Notes: generated from the sequence alone by a model not told the origin. Counted from the first letter of the stretch, positions 33,002 to 41,647 are shown. The stretch: 59,142 nucleotides of DNA from Nonomuraea spiralis (GCF_014648435.1 NZ_BMRC01000005.1:355040-414181); one strand, 5' to 3'. Program-made: numbers and translations.

Positions 33002-33889
33002 CTACCAGGACAGCGCGGAGAAGTCGATCGGCCGGGGCGCGAGTGCCGCGGTGCGGACGGCCAGGTCGCGCATCCGGCGGGCGAACTCCCCGGCGGGCAG
33101 CCGCCTGCGGTCGCCATGGCCGGGCAGCAGCCATTCGAAGCGGATCCGCGGCGCCGTACGGGCCAGCGACGTGGCCAGTTCGGTGATGGAGTACCAGGTG
33201 ACCGACTCGGCGACGGCCAGGTCGCCGAGGGTGCGGGACCAGTAGAAACTGTCGCCGCTGAAGCAGTACGTCTCGTCGGCGACGTACAGCGTGCTGCCCT
33301 CGGTGTGTCCGGGCAGCGGGTGGGCCGTCACGCCGTCGGCGATCTCGACCGGCTCGGCGCCCCGGAGAACGCGGTCGGCGTCCGGGGCGGCGGACAGGTC
33401 TCCCTCGTGGACCCACAGGTGGGCGCCGAAACGGTCGGCGTACTGGCGGCCGTGCGCGGCGTGGTCGCGATGGGTGAGCAGCACGTCGGTGATCGGGCCG
33501 AGCGCGGCGTATTTCGCGGCCAGGGTGCTGCTCCAGCGCGGCGTGTCGATCATCATCAGGTTTCCGGCCGGGCGGCGCAGCAGATAGGCGTTCGCGCCTG
33601 CGGTGTGCGGCGAATTGTGCCCGCACAGGTGCACGTGCTCGGTGAGCGGCAGCGGAAAAGGGTCGAGCGCGGGGTCCGGCCCGCGTGTGCCGCGCCGGAT
33701 CGATCGGGTGTGGCAGGCGAACGCCGCGGCGTACATCGCCTTTTCCTCCGCGTCCGTGCGCGGCTGGCGGACGACCGCGGAACGCCCGGCGACCTCGGCG
33801 AGGAGTTCGGGGGCCAGCTGCCGGGCGGTGTCGCAGTTGGTGCAGCGACGATCGACGTGCCAGGCGGCGTCGGCCGACGGCTCGTTCAT
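33002..33889 (-). CDS. Metallo-beta-lactamase-fold hydrolase with N-terminal cysteine motif
   Basis: A 295-aa protein. An N-terminal CTNCDTARQLAP segment resembles the small iron-sulphur/ferredoxin-like motif fused to a group of MBL proteins. The metal motif appears as THRDHAAHG (H-x-D-H-x-x-H form), with further ligands in PLPGHTEGSTLYV, FSGDSFYW and LLPGHGDRRRL. ATG 33889 has GGAAGGA 7 nt upstream. The canonical HxHxDH is shortened to HRDH, so the metal site may hold a different or single ion. The flanking gap 33890-34149 (260 bp) is notably AT-richer and holds divergent promoters; TTGACT at 33973-33978 is a rightward -35 candidate. Confidence 0.85.
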   Translation of the reverse strand: MNEPSADAAWHVDRRCTNCDTARQLAPELLAEVAGRSAVVRQPRTDAEEKAMYAAAFACHTRSIRRGTRGPDPALDPFPLPLTEHVHLCGHNSPHTAGANAYLLRRPAGNLMMIDTPRWSSTLAAKYAALGPITDVLLTHRDHAAHGRQYADRFGAHLWVHEGDLSAAPDADRVLRGAEPVEIADGVTAHPLPGHTEGSTLYVADETYCFSGDSFYWSRTLGDLAVAESVTWYSITELATSLARTAPRIRFEWLLPGHGDRRRLPAGEFARRMRDLAVRTAALAPRPIDFSALSW

Positions 33890-34149
33890 GGCGTGGTCCT
33901 TCCGGGAATGGCGAGGATTGACGCCCAATTTGATATCACGCATTACCGGGACAGGCCACACGAAAAGCGCGGTTGACTTCTCCGGGGATTGCTGCTCTGA
34001 AATTCGGGCCCAATGTGGCTGATTTGCAGATGGCTGTTTCGGAAATTGTCAAGCCGGGCCCGGAAAGCGGCCGTCCGCCGGTGAATTCAATTCCTGCGCG
34101 TATCGGCGTTCGGCCCCGACAGAGGTGGAAGTCCGTAAGGATGGGGGAT

Positions 34150-34527
34150 ATGACCACCAACAAGGTGCTGGACGGCGCGGTGCTCGCCGTTCGACGCGAC
34201 ATGGAGGCGACCGGTGTCCCCGGGCGGCTCGGCTTCGACTCCCCGGAGTGGGACGACCTGGGCTACCTGCGCGTCGAGTACAAGGGGCAGTACTCCAGCT
34301 ACGGGCTGCGTGCGGACGAAGCGCACGAACCGGTCGCCACCCTCGTGCTGATCGCCGATCTCGCCCAGGAGGTGATCGCCGAGCAGGAGGGCAGGATCTG
34401 GCCGACCTGTCCGGCGCATTCTTTCGGGTTGCATCCGGAGCGGGTGCGTGGGGCGGCGCTGTGGACGTGCAAGGCCGCGGGCGGGCACACCGTGGCCGCG
34501 ATCGGAACACTGGCGGACGGCTCCTGA
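34150..34527 (+). CDS. Small hypothetical protein
   Basis: A 125-aa protein. AAGG (34137-34140) lies 9 nt before ATG 34150; ATG 34141 in frame is less well placed. It has an alpha/beta composition without signal or membrane segment (LDGAVLAVRRDMEATGVPGR, IADLAQEVIAEQEGRIWPTC) and a CPAHSFGLHPERV segment with one Cys and two His that could bind metal. I do not recognise the family. Terminator 34570-34627 follows. Confidence 0.65.
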   Translation: MTTNKVLDGAVLAVRRDMEATGVPGRLGFDSPEWDDLGYLRVEYKGQYSSYGLRADEAHEPVATLVLIADLAQEVIAEQEGRIWPTCPAHSFGLHPERVRGAALWTCKAAGGHTVAAIGTLADGS

Positions 34528-34569
34528 CCACGGGATACGCCCCCCCGGCGTCCCGAGCACACAGGGCAC

Positions 34570-34627
34570 GCCCCGAGGTCGTCCCGCGCCCGCCACCTCA
34601 TCGTGGCGGTACGGGCGACTTCGGGGC
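34570..34627. terminator. Bidirectional terminator hairpin
   Basis: GCCCCGAGGTCG (34570-34581) pairs with CGACTTCGGGGC (34616-34627) at 11 of 12 positions, with an inner GC stem (CGCC/GGCG). It lies between the rightward hypothetical gene and the end of the leftward sugar ABC operon. Confidence 0.75.
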
Positions 34628-34635
34628 TCGTCGTC

Positions 34636-35442
34636 CTACTTGAGGCTGCCCGCCGTGATGCCGCTCACCACCTGGCGGTTGAACACCACGTAGACCGCGA
34701 TCATCGGCAGCGTGATGATCGACAGGGCCGAGAACAGCAGCCCGTAGTCGGTCACGTAGCGGCTGGAGAAGGCCAGCAGGCCGGTCGGGATCGTCTTGAG
34801 CGAGTCGTCCTGGATGTAGAGCAGGGCCAGCAGGAACTCGTTCCAGCACGACAGCGCCGAGAACACCGCCACCGTCGCCAGCCCCGGCCGCAACAACGGC
34901 AGCGCGATCAGCAGGTAGACCCGCAGGTCGGAGGCGCCGTCGATGTGCGCGGCCTCGAACAGCTCGCGCGGCAGCGCGTCCAGGTAGACCTTGATCAGGT
35001 ACGTGGCCAGAGGCAACCCCATGGCCACGTACGGGATGATCAACGCCCAACGGGTGTCGCTCAGCGCCAGCTCGGTGAACATCGTGCTCTGGGCGATGAA
35101 GTACGACTGCAAGGGCAGCAGCAGCCCGAGCGCCAGCAGGCCCATGAGCAGCCCGCGCCCGCGGAACTCGTACCGGCTGAACGCGAACGCCGCCGCCGAC
35201 GACAGCGCCAGGATCAGCAGCACCGACACCGAGGTCACGATCACGCTGTTGAGCGCGTACCCGCCGATGCCGCCGACCTCCCACGCCTCGGCCCAGCGGC
35301 CGAAGTCCAGCGTCGCGGGCAGGGCGAACGGGTCGGCGAAGATCTGCGCGTTGGACTTGAAGCTGGAGGCGACCATCCACAACAACGGCAGGAAGAACGC
35401 CGCCGAGACCACGGCCAGCAGCACGGTCGTGAGCCTTCTCAT
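34636..35442 (-). CDS. Carbohydrate ABC transporter permease (MalG type)
   Basis: A 268-aa CUT1-family permease with six membrane helices. The EAA loop toward the C-terminal side reads ELFEAAHIDGASDLRVYLLI followed by ALPLLRPGLATVAVF, and the C-terminus VFNRQVVSGITAGSLK is the MalG signature. The ATG overlaps the stop of the upstream permease by 4 bases. It is the last gene of the GH84-binding protein-permease-permease operon; no ATP-binding subunit is encoded, so a shared MsiK-type ATPase elsewhere must energise it. Confidence 0.94.
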   Translation of the reverse strand: MRRLTTVLLAVVSAAFFLPLLWMVASSFKSNAQIFADPFALPATLDFGRWAEAWEVGGIGGYALNSVIVTSVSVLLILALSSAAAFAFSRYEFRGRGLLMGLLALGLLLPLQSYFIAQSTMFTELALSDTRWALIIPYVAMGLPLATYLIKVYLDALPRELFEAAHIDGASDLRVYLLIALPLLRPGLATVAVFSALSCWNEFLLALLYIQDDSLKTIPTGLLAFSSRYVTDYGLLFSALSIITLPMIAVYVVFNRQVVSGITAGSLK

Positions 35443-36296
35443 CGGGCCGTCCTCCTGCGCAGGCGCATGAAGGCCAGCCCGATGAGCACGACGGCCGCGG
35501 TCATCAGCACCGCCATGGCCGAGCCGTAGCCGACCTCGCCGTCGCGGAAGACGACCCGGGTCAGGTAGGTGGTGGGGATCTCCGTCGCGTTGTACGGCCC
35601 GCCGCCCGTCATGACGTAGAACAGGTCGAACGTCTGGAAACCGCCCGTGACGCAGAGCAGCAGGCAGACCTCGACCGCGTCCCTGATCATCGGCACCTTG
35701 ATCCGGCGGAAGATGGCCAGTTCGCCGGCGCCGTCGAGACGGGCGGCCTCGACCACGTCCGACGGGATCTGGGCGAAGGCCGCGTAGAAGATCGCCATGT
35801 AGAACCCGGCGTACACCCAGCCGGAGACCGCGCAGACGGCCAGCAGCGCGGTGCTCTCGTCGCCCAGCCAGACCTTGCCCGGCAGGCCGACGACCTCAAG
35901 CAGGGCGTTGACCAGCCCGAAGTCGGCGTTGTAGACGAACGCCCAGAGCACGGCCACGACCACCATCGGCAACATGACCGGGGTGAACAGCGCCACCCGG
36001 AACCAGGGCGCCCCGCCGCGCCGGGTGACGAGCAGCCCGGCGAGGACGAGACCCACGGCGACTTCCACGACAATCGTGACAAGAATATAGATGCCGACAT
36101 GAACGAACGAGTCCAGAAATATCGTGTCCTGGGCTGCTCTGAGGAAATTGTCGAAGCCGACGAACTCCATCGGCCCGAAACCGGTCCACTCGGTCAGGCT
36201 GAACGCCCCGGTCGCCAGCGCGGGCGCGAGCACCGCGAAGCCGAACACCAGCAGCGCCGGGGCGGCGAACGCGTACGGTATGAGCTTGCGTTTCAT
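35439..36296 (-). CDS. Carbohydrate ABC transporter permease (MalF type)
   Basis: A 285-aa CUT1 permease with six helices. The EAA motif is VVEAARLDGAGELAIFRRIK and it opens PYAFAAPALLVFGFAVLAPA. It forms the membrane channel with the downstream MalG-type protein. The start ATG 36296 overlaps the solute-binding protein stop by 4 bases (ATGA), so stoichiometric translation is expected. Confidence 0.94.
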   Translation of the reverse strand: MKRKLIPYAFAAPALLVFGFAVLAPALATGAFSLTEWTGFGPMEFVGFDNFLRAAQDTIFLDSFVHVGIYILVTIVVEVAVGLVLAGLLVTRRGGAPWFRVALFTPVMLPMVVVAVLWAFVYNADFGLVNALLEVVGLPGKVWLGDESTALLAVCAVSGWVYAGFYMAIFYAAFAQIPSDVVEAARLDGAGELAIFRRIKVPMIRDAVEVCLLLCVTGGFQTFDLFYVMTGGGPYNATEIPTTYLTRVVFRDGEVGYGSAMAVLMTAAVVLIGLAFMRLRRRTAR

Positions 36297-37531
36297 CCCG
36301 CGGCGGCCAGCGCTTCCTTGGGAGACTTCGCCCCGCCGAGCACCGCGGCCAGCGCGCGGTAGAGCGCGTCGGCGCGCTTGAGGTCGTAGCCGGTGTCGGG
36401 CGGGGAGACCACCGTCCTGGCATCCGCCAGCAGCTCGTTGAGCCGGGTGGTACGCGCGTCGACCTGCTCGGCGCCCTCCGCCTTGGCCTGCGGCACCGTG
36501 CCCGCCTTGACGAACGCGGCGGCGTTGGCCGGAGAGTTCAGCAATGCCAGGAACTCGGCCGACTCCTTGACCTTCCTGCTCTTGGCGTTGATCACGTAGC
36601 CGGTGACGACGCCGATCACGCTGTCCTGGTCACCGGCGCCGCCGGTCATCGCCGGCAGGTTGACGTAGTCGAAGTTCAGCTTGGGCGCCTCGTCCAGGGC
36701 CCAGCTGACCAGCCACGACCCGATCGGATGCATGGCGGCCTTGCCCTGGAAGAACAGCTGCGCGCCCTCGTTGTCGTTGGCGGCGTTGGCGCTGCTGTTG
36801 ACGCACTTGTGGTCGCGGAGCTGGGCCACGTAGCCGAGCGCGCGTTCCCAGTCGGGGTTGGCCATGGGGGTCTTGCCCGACAACACGTCCTGGTAGGACT
36901 GCTCGCCGACGACCCGGGAGACCAGGTGGGACAGCCAGTTGCCGGCGGCCCACAGGTCCTTGTTGCCCGAGGCGATCGGGGTGAGGCCCTTGGCGTTGAG
37001 CGTGTCGCAGGCCGTGAGCAGTTCCTCGAACGTCTTGGGCGGCTGCACCCCGGCGTCGGCCAGGATCTTGGTGTTGTACCAGAGGACGTTGGTCACGTCG
37101 GCCGCGAACGGCACCATGACCGTCTTGCCGTCGACCGTGGTGCGCTTGTACGCCTCGTCCGGGATGACGCCCTTGAGCGGCCCTCCGGTGACCTGGGCGG
37201 AGATGTCGGCCGCGAAGCCGTCCTTGACCCGGGTGCGCAGCCGGTCGCCCGCCCACTCGAAGTAGATGTCGGGCGCCTGCCGGCCGTTGAGCAGGTTCTG
37301 CAGGCCGATGGTCTGATAGAGGTCGTCCTCCTGGAAGTTGAGCTCGACCTTGGCGCCCGGATGCGTCTTCTCGTACTGGGTCGCGACGTCCTTCCAGACC
37401 TTGATCTGCTCCTCGCCGGGGGAGCTCATCGCGATCCGTAACACCTTGTCGGTGGCCGAGCTCTGTCCGCCGCCACCGCAGGCCGACACCAGCAACACCA
37501 GGGCGAGCGCCCCGGCCGTCCTGTTCACCAT
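36293..37531 (-). CDS. Extracellular sugar-binding lipoprotein of the ABC importer
   Basis: A 412-aa family-1 solute-binding protein. A lipoprotein signal with lipobox VSAC followed by GGGG (residues 15-22) anchors it outside the membrane; the mature domain shows LRIAMSSPGEEQIKVWKDVA, YDLKRADALYRALAAVLGG and the usual alternating alpha/beta lobes. From its operon with a GH84 N-acetylglucosaminidase the ligand is expected to be a GlcNAc-containing saccharide or glycoconjugate (inference). Its start overlaps the GH84 3' end by 7 bases. Confidence 0.94.
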   Translation of the reverse strand: MVNRTAGALALVLLVSACGGGGQSSATDKVLRIAMSSPGEEQIKVWKDVATQYEKTHPGAKVELNFQEDDLYQTIGLQNLLNGRQAPDIYFEWAGDRLRTRVKDGFAADISAQVTGGPLKGVIPDEAYKRTTVDGKTVMVPFAADVTNVLWYNTKILADAGVQPPKTFEELLTACDTLNAKGLTPIASGNKDLWAAGNWLSHLVSRVVGEQSYQDVLSGKTPMANPDWERALGYVAQLRDHKCVNSSANAANDNEGAQLFFQGKAAMHPIGSWLVSWALDEAPKLNFDYVNLPAMTGGAGDQDSVIGVVTGYVINAKSRKVKESAEFLALLNSPANAAAFVKAGTVPQAKAEGAEQVDARTTRLNELLADARTVVSPPDTGYDLKRADALYRALAAVLGGAKSPKEALAAAG

Positions 37532-38751
37532 GACAACTCCTCAAGACAGTCGCCGAACACCCGTTTGCGGGCGGGGCGACGGGGGTGCGGTCGTACGTCC
37601 TGTCGAGCGGCGGCCAGCAACGCCAGCGCGCCCCGCTCGAACTCCTCCAGCCAGGGCCGGGCCTCCTCCACCAGCGCGCGCCGCCGCACCGGCCCGCGCA
37701 GCAGATGCCCGGCCGCGTCCAGCAGCTCCTGCGCGTGTACGGCGAGCAGCCGCCCCGCCGCCGCGGCGTCACCGGACTCGCGCTCGAACGCCCACTGCTC
37801 CAGCACCCCCGTGAGCCTGGGCGCGTCGTGCGGCTCCAGGCAGGAGCCGCGCACGTTGTCGGCGAAGACCCGGTAGGCGGCCAGGTCCTCGCCGTCGCCG
37901 ACGACGTCGGCCAGGGCCCGCTCCCAGCTCTCCTCCGGGTCGTAGCCCTCCGGGTCGCGCAGGTAGTCGGCGACCGTGGCGAAGGCGATCTTCGATGACT
38001 CGTAGAGCTCCATGCCGTTGGCCACCACCCCGGTCGCGAACCGGTACAGGTGCCTGTCCCTGCCCCGGTACGGGCCGATGTGCAGCTCGTGGCCCATCGC
38101 GACGTCGTTGACCGGGTAGTTGTCCCAGTAGATCGGGGACCTGTTCAGCGCCCGGGCGACGGCGGCGGCGTCGGCCAGGTCGATGGTGGGGGAGCAGATG
38201 CTCCGGCCGGTCCAGAACAGCTCGACCCGGGCGTCGATCAGGCCCATGGCCCGTACGTAGGGGTCGTCGGCGTCGCCGCAGTAGACGGTGGGGCAGACGA
38301 TCAGCCGTCCGGTACGCGCGAAGACGGCGTCGACGAGCGCGAGCTGAGCCTCGGCGAGGTCGTCGAAGGCGCCGACGTCCTGGGGGTGCCGCAGCCGCAT
38401 GGGGATGTCGTCGAGCAGCAGCCCCGCCCCGGCGGCCCCGGCCTCCATGGCCCGCTCGAACGCCTCGCACAGCGTCCGGACGTCACGGGCGTCGGAGTAG
38501 CGCAGCGACAGGCCGGGCGAGAGGCAGTAGACGACGTCGACCCCCGCCTGCCTGCCCCGCTCGGCCAGCTCGCCGAGCCCCCGCGTACCGGTCTCCCGCC
38601 ACGACGGCCGGTCGGCCTTGGGGGCGTAGACGTAGGTGTTCATGCCCCGGGCGCCGAGGAAGCCGAGCAGGTCGAGCCGCTGCTCGTGACTCCATGGCCG
38701 TCCGTAGAACCCTTCGATGACCCCACGGACCGCAAAGCCTGCTGACTTCAT
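37525..38751 (-). CDS. GH84 beta-N-acetylglucosaminidase (O-GlcNAcase-like)
   Basis: A 408-aa protein with the GH84 hallmark RGVIEGFYGRPWSHEQRLDL at 9-28, YVYAPKADRPSWRE, and the catalytic aspartate pair in GLLLDDIPMRL; later NRSPIYWDNYPVND binds the sugar. These enzymes remove terminal beta-linked GlcNAc by substrate-assisted catalysis. There is no signal peptide, so it acts inside the cell on imported material. ATG 38751 lies 4 nt after TACTGT, which is a -10 candidate, so the mRNA is probably leaderless. It leads the importer operon and shares a double operator with the divergent GNAT gene. Confidence 0.93.
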   Translation of the reverse strand: MKSAGFAVRGVIEGFYGRPWSHEQRLDLLGFLGARGMNTYVYAPKADRPSWRETGTRGLGELAERGRQAGVDVVYCLSPGLSLRYSDARDVRTLCEAFERAMEAGAAGAGLLLDDIPMRLRHPQDVGAFDDLAEAQLALVDAVFARTGRLIVCPTVYCGDADDPYVRAMGLIDARVELFWTGRSICSPTIDLADAAAVARALNRSPIYWDNYPVNDVAMGHELHIGPYRGRDRHLYRFATGVVANGMELYESSKIAFATVADYLRDPEGYDPEESWERALADVVGDGEDLAAYRVFADNVRGSCLEPHDAPRLTGVLEQWAFERESGDAAAAGRLLAVHAQELLDAAGHLLRGPVRRRALVEEARPWLEEFERGALALLAAARQDVRPHPRRPARKRVFGDCLEELSW

Positions 38752-38755
38752 GAAG

Positions 38756-38800
38756 ACAGTAAAGAGTCTTTATTCCATCTAGGCAAGAGTCTTTACTAGA
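38756..38800. promoter_or_regulatory. Double operator/divergent promoter of the carbohydrate regulon, copy 1
   Basis: ACAGTAAAGAGTCTTTATT, a 7-nt spacer and GGCAAGAGTCTTTACTAGA form a 45-bp element. The core TAAAGAGTCTTTA (38760-38772) is a perfect 13-bp palindrome; the second half-element (38783-38795) differs at two positions. Apart from the spacer it is identical, in inverted orientation, to 42904-42948. On the minus strand TTGCCT-N18-TACTGT is a likely GH84 promoter with the start point at the ATG. Binding by the ROK protein is inferred. Confidence 0.85.
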
Positions 38801-38803
38801 CTC

Positions 38804-39463
38804 ATGGGAATCAGGACATACCGACCGGGCGACGAAACAGCTCTGTACGAAGTCTGCCTTCGTACCGGCCTCGACGGCCAGGACGCCTCAGCCGTCTACC
38901 CGACACGCCACCTGCTGGCGGACATCTTCGTGGGCCCCTACCTGGCGTTGCAGCCGTCCCTGGCCTGGGTGCTCGACGACGACAGCGACGACGACAGCGG
39001 CGACGGCGGCGGCGACAGCGGCGACAGGGGGCGTCCCGCGGGCGGTCCCGGCGGTTACGTCCTCGGGGCCCTGGACACGCGGGACTTCGAGGCCGACTGC
39101 GAACGCCTGTGGTGGCCGCCGCTCCGCGAGAGATACCGGCACGTCACCGAGCCCGAACGCTGGCTGGCCGAACACCTCGCCGCCCCTCGGCCGGCCCCCG
39201 CCGAGATCGTCGCGAACCACCCCTCGCACCTGCACATCGACCTGCTGCCCCGATGGCAGGGCGCGGGCTGGGGGAGCAGGCTCGTCGCCAGGCTCCTCCA
39301 GGCCCTCGACGAACGCGGCTCCCGGGGCGTCCACCTGGGCGTCTCCGCGCGCAACACCCGGGCCGTCGCGTTCTACACGAAGCTCGGCTTCACCGAGCTC
39401 AAGCGTGAGGACACGGTTCTGTTCATGGGCATGACGGCCGCCGAGTGGCGAACCCGGCTCTGA
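38804..39463 (+). CDS. GNAT acetyltransferase resembling the O-GlcNAcase C-terminal acetyltransferase-like domain
   Basis: A 219-aa protein. The acetyl-CoA motif A is HLHIDLLPRWQGAGWGSRLV, followed by GVHLGVSARNTRAVAFYTKL and GF, the pattern shared with the HAT-like half of animal O-GlcNAcase. A low-complexity Asp/Gly/Ser linker (about residues 58-84) interrupts the N-terminal half. ATG 38804 is four bases after the operator and has no ribosome site, so it is leaderless or starts slightly downstream. It is divergent from the GH84 gene and under the same operator. The substrate is unknown; glucosamine or another amino sugar would fit. Its end overlaps the convergent kinase gene by 41 bp. Confidence 0.85.
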   Translation: MGIRTYRPGDETALYEVCLRTGLDGQDASAVYPTRHLLADIFVGPYLALQPSLAWVLDDDSDDDSGDGGGDSGDRGRPAGGPGGYVLGALDTRDFEADCERLWWPPLRERYRHVTEPERWLAEHLAAPRPAPAEIVANHPSHLHIDLLPRWQGAGWGSRLVARLLQALDERGSRGVHLGVSARNTRAVAFYTKLGFTELKREDTVLFMGMTAAEWRTRL

Positions 39464-40427
39464 GCCGCCGTTCCACCGCCTCGGAGGTCGCTCCGAGGCG
39501 GTCCAGCCCGTGCAGCGCCGACCCCACGATCGGCGGCGCGTCCAGCACCCGTACGTCCACCCCCGGCAGGCCCTTGCCGATCCGGGCCAGCAGCCGGGCG
39601 TCCCCGCCGGTCAGCACCCCGCCCCCGAGCACGACGGGCACGCTCACCTCACCCCAGTCCAGCCGCCCGAGCGCCGCGCCGGCCCAGGCGGCGACCTCGT
39701 CGCCCAGCCGCTCCACCAGAGAGACGGCGACGGCGTCCCCCCGTCCCGCGACCTCGAACAACACCGGCACCAGCTCGTGCAGCCGTTCCTCGGGCAGGTG
39801 CCCGAGGTGGAAGCCGACGCACACCGAGGTGACGTCCGCCAGGCCGTACCAGCCGGCCACGGCCTCGCGCAGCAGGGTGCGCGGTCCGCGTCCGTCCTCG
39901 TCGCGCACGGCCCACCACAACACCTCCTCGCCCAGCCATTCGCCGCCGCCCCAGTCGCCCGAACGTCGCCCCAGCGCGGGCCAGCGCGCGACCCGCCCGT
40001 CGGGGCCGCGCGCGACGCAGTTCATCCCGCCGCCGCACACGACCGCCACGCCGTACGGCACGCCCGCCCCCGCCCGCAGGATCGCGAAGGTGTCGTTGTC
40101 CACGGTGACCGCGGGCGCCCACCCCCGCGCTTCGACGGCCGTCTGCAGGATCTCCTGCTCGATCGGCAGGTCGCAGTGCGCCAGGAACGCCGACACCCGC
40201 TGGGCCACGTACCCGGCGCCGTCAGAGGGGGCGCCGCCGTCCTGCGCGAGCCGTACGGCCGCCGCCACGAGGTCGGCGAGCAGGCCGATCGCGGCGGGAA
40301 GCTTCGGCCCGTGCGGCTGGAAGCCGCCGCCGCGCACCCAGGCGAGCAGTTCGCCGGACGAGCCGACCAGGGCGACGTCGGTCTTGCTGTTGCCCGCGTC
40401 GACCGCCAGGACCGCAGGCCGGGTCAC
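39423..40427 (-). CDS. BadF/BadG-type sugar kinase (N-acetylglucosamine-kinase-like)
   Basis: A 334-aa ASKHA-fold ATPase. Phosphate-1 motif: AVDAGNSKTDVALVGSSGEL; phosphate-2 region: VAVVCGGGMNCVARGPDGRV; then GRRSGDWGGGEWLGEEVLWW, as in the GlcNAc kinase/BadF family; the adenosine motif is VPVVLGGGVLTGG. In this operon it most likely phosphorylates GlcNAc or glucosamine released by the GH84 enzyme. GTG 40427 overlaps the GH4 stop by 4 bases (GTGA). Confidence 0.9.
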   Translation of the reverse strand: MTRPAVLAVDAGNSKTDVALVGSSGELLAWVRGGGFQPHGPKLPAAIGLLADLVAAAVRLAQDGGAPSDGAGYVAQRVSAFLAHCDLPIEQEILQTAVEARGWAPAVTVDNDTFAILRAGAGVPYGVAVVCGGGMNCVARGPDGRVARWPALGRRSGDWGGGEWLGEEVLWWAVRDEDGRGPRTLLREAVAGWYGLADVTSVCVGFHLGHLPEERLHELVPVLFEVAGRGDAVAVSLVERLGDEVAAWAGAALGRLDWGEVSVPVVLGGGVLTGGDARLLARIGKGLPGVDVRVLDAPPIVGSALHGLDRLGATSEAVERRLRAGFATRRPSCP

Positions 40428-41647
40428 GAGGCCCAGACCTGGTGGGCCGCGAGCAGGCGGTCGGCGAGCCCCTGCGCCAGGTCGTACTGCCCGACCAGCG
40501 GATGCGCCAGCAGCGCCGCCTCCACGTGCGCCCGATCAGGGCGTAACGCCGCCCGTACCGCCAGCTCCTCGTACGCGCTGACGTGCGCGATCAGCCCGGC
40601 CTGCAAGGGCTCCACCTCGGGTACGGCCAGCGGCACGGCCCCGGCGGCGGTGATCTGCGACGGCGCCTCGATCACCGCGGACGCGGGCAGGAAGGGCAGG
40701 GTCCCGTCGTTGCGGACGTTGACCACCTGGACGTCCCCCCGATCGTCGAGCAGCGAGGCGAGCAGATCGACCGCGGCCGTCGAGTAGTGGGCCCCGCCCC
40801 GCTGCTCCAGGAGGTCCGGTTTGTCGTTCAGCGCCGGGTACATCGCCAGCAGCTGCCGTTCCAGCTCCAGCACCTCCTGCGCCCGCGTCGGACGTCCGAG
40901 CTGCTCGGCCACCACCTGGTCGTGCGCGTAGTAGAAGCGCAGGTAGTAGGAGGGCACGACGCCCAGAGCGGTGATCAGCTCGGCGGGCAGCTCGCACTCG
41001 CCGGCCAGCGCGGCGGCGTGGCGCTCGATCAGTCCGGGCAGCACGTCGACCCCGTCCACCCACGCGGAACGCTCCCACGACAAGTGGTTGAGCCCGACAT
41101 GTCCCAGCGTGAGCTGCGACGGCGCGCAGCCGTACAGGCGGGCGAACAGGCGCTGGAACCCGATGGCCACGTTGCACAGCCCGACGGCGCGGTGACCGGC
41201 GTCGAGCAGGGCGCGGGTCACGAGGCCGACCGGGTTCGTGAAGTCGATCAACCAGGCGTCGGGGGCGAGGACGCGGACCCGTTCGGCGATGCGGAGCACT
41301 TCAGGAATGGTCCGCATCGCCTTGGCCAGGCCGCCCGCGCCCGTGGTCTCCTGGCCGACGCAGCCGCACTCCAGCGGCCAGGTCTCGTCGCCGTGCCGGG
41401 CCCGTTGCCCGCCGACCCGCAACTGCAGCAGCACGGCGTCCGCGCCTTCGACGGCGTCGTCGAGGTGCGTGGTGAGCCTGACGCGCGTCTTCCTGTCGTG
41501 CAGCATCCGGGTGGCCAGGCCGCCGACGACGTCGAGGCGTTCCCGGTCGGGGTCCATGAGGACGAGTTCTTCGAGCTCCAGCTCGGCGAGCCCCCCGACG
41601 AGCTCGGGCGTGTACGTGGAGCCGCCCCCGACGACGGTGATCTTCAT
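40424..41647 (-). CDS. GH4-family NAD+/Mn2+-dependent 6-phospho-beta-glycosidase
   Basis: A 407-aa GH4 enzyme. The N-terminal NAD motif is KITVVGGGSTYTPELVGGLA; the metal ligands are C158 in GLCNVAIGF and H188 in GHVGLNHLSW; FTNPVGLVTRALL is also conserved. GH4 enzymes cleave 6-phosphoglycosides by a redox elimination mechanism. With a kinase gene next to it, it may act on a phosphorylated GlcNAc- or glucose-containing disaccharide. ATG 41647 overlaps the ROK stop by 4 bases; operon ROK-GH4-kinase. Confidence 0.93.
   Translation of the reverse strand: MKITVVGGGSTYTPELVGGLAELELEELVLMDPDRERLDVVGGLATRMLHDRKTRVRLTTHLDDAVEGADAVLLQLRVGGQRARHGDETWPLECGCVGQETTGAGGLAKAMRTIPEVLRIAERVRVLAPDAWLIDFTNPVGLVTRALLDAGHRAVGLCNVAIGFQRLFARLYGCAPSQLTLGHVGLNHLSWERSAWVDGVDVLPGLIERHAAALAGECELPAELITALGVVPSYYLRFYYAHDQVVAEQLGRPTRAQEVLELERQLLAMYPALNDKPDLLEQRGGAHYSTAAVDLLASLLDDRGDVQVVNVRNDGTLPFLPASAVIEAPSQITAAGAVPLAVPEVEPLQAGLIAHVSAYEELAVRAALRPDRAHVEAALLAHPLVGQYDLAQGLADRLLAAHQVWAS

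Noticed and set aside
33890..34149. A riboswitch or small RNA in the AT-richer gap
   Set aside because: No conserved aptamer pattern or paired stems with a terminator were found; promoters explain the composition.
38756..38800. DasR (GntR-type) dre site
   Set aside because: The element reads TAAAGAGTCTTTA and does not match the dre consensus built around TGGTCTAGACCA; a ROK gene under the identical element is the better candidate.
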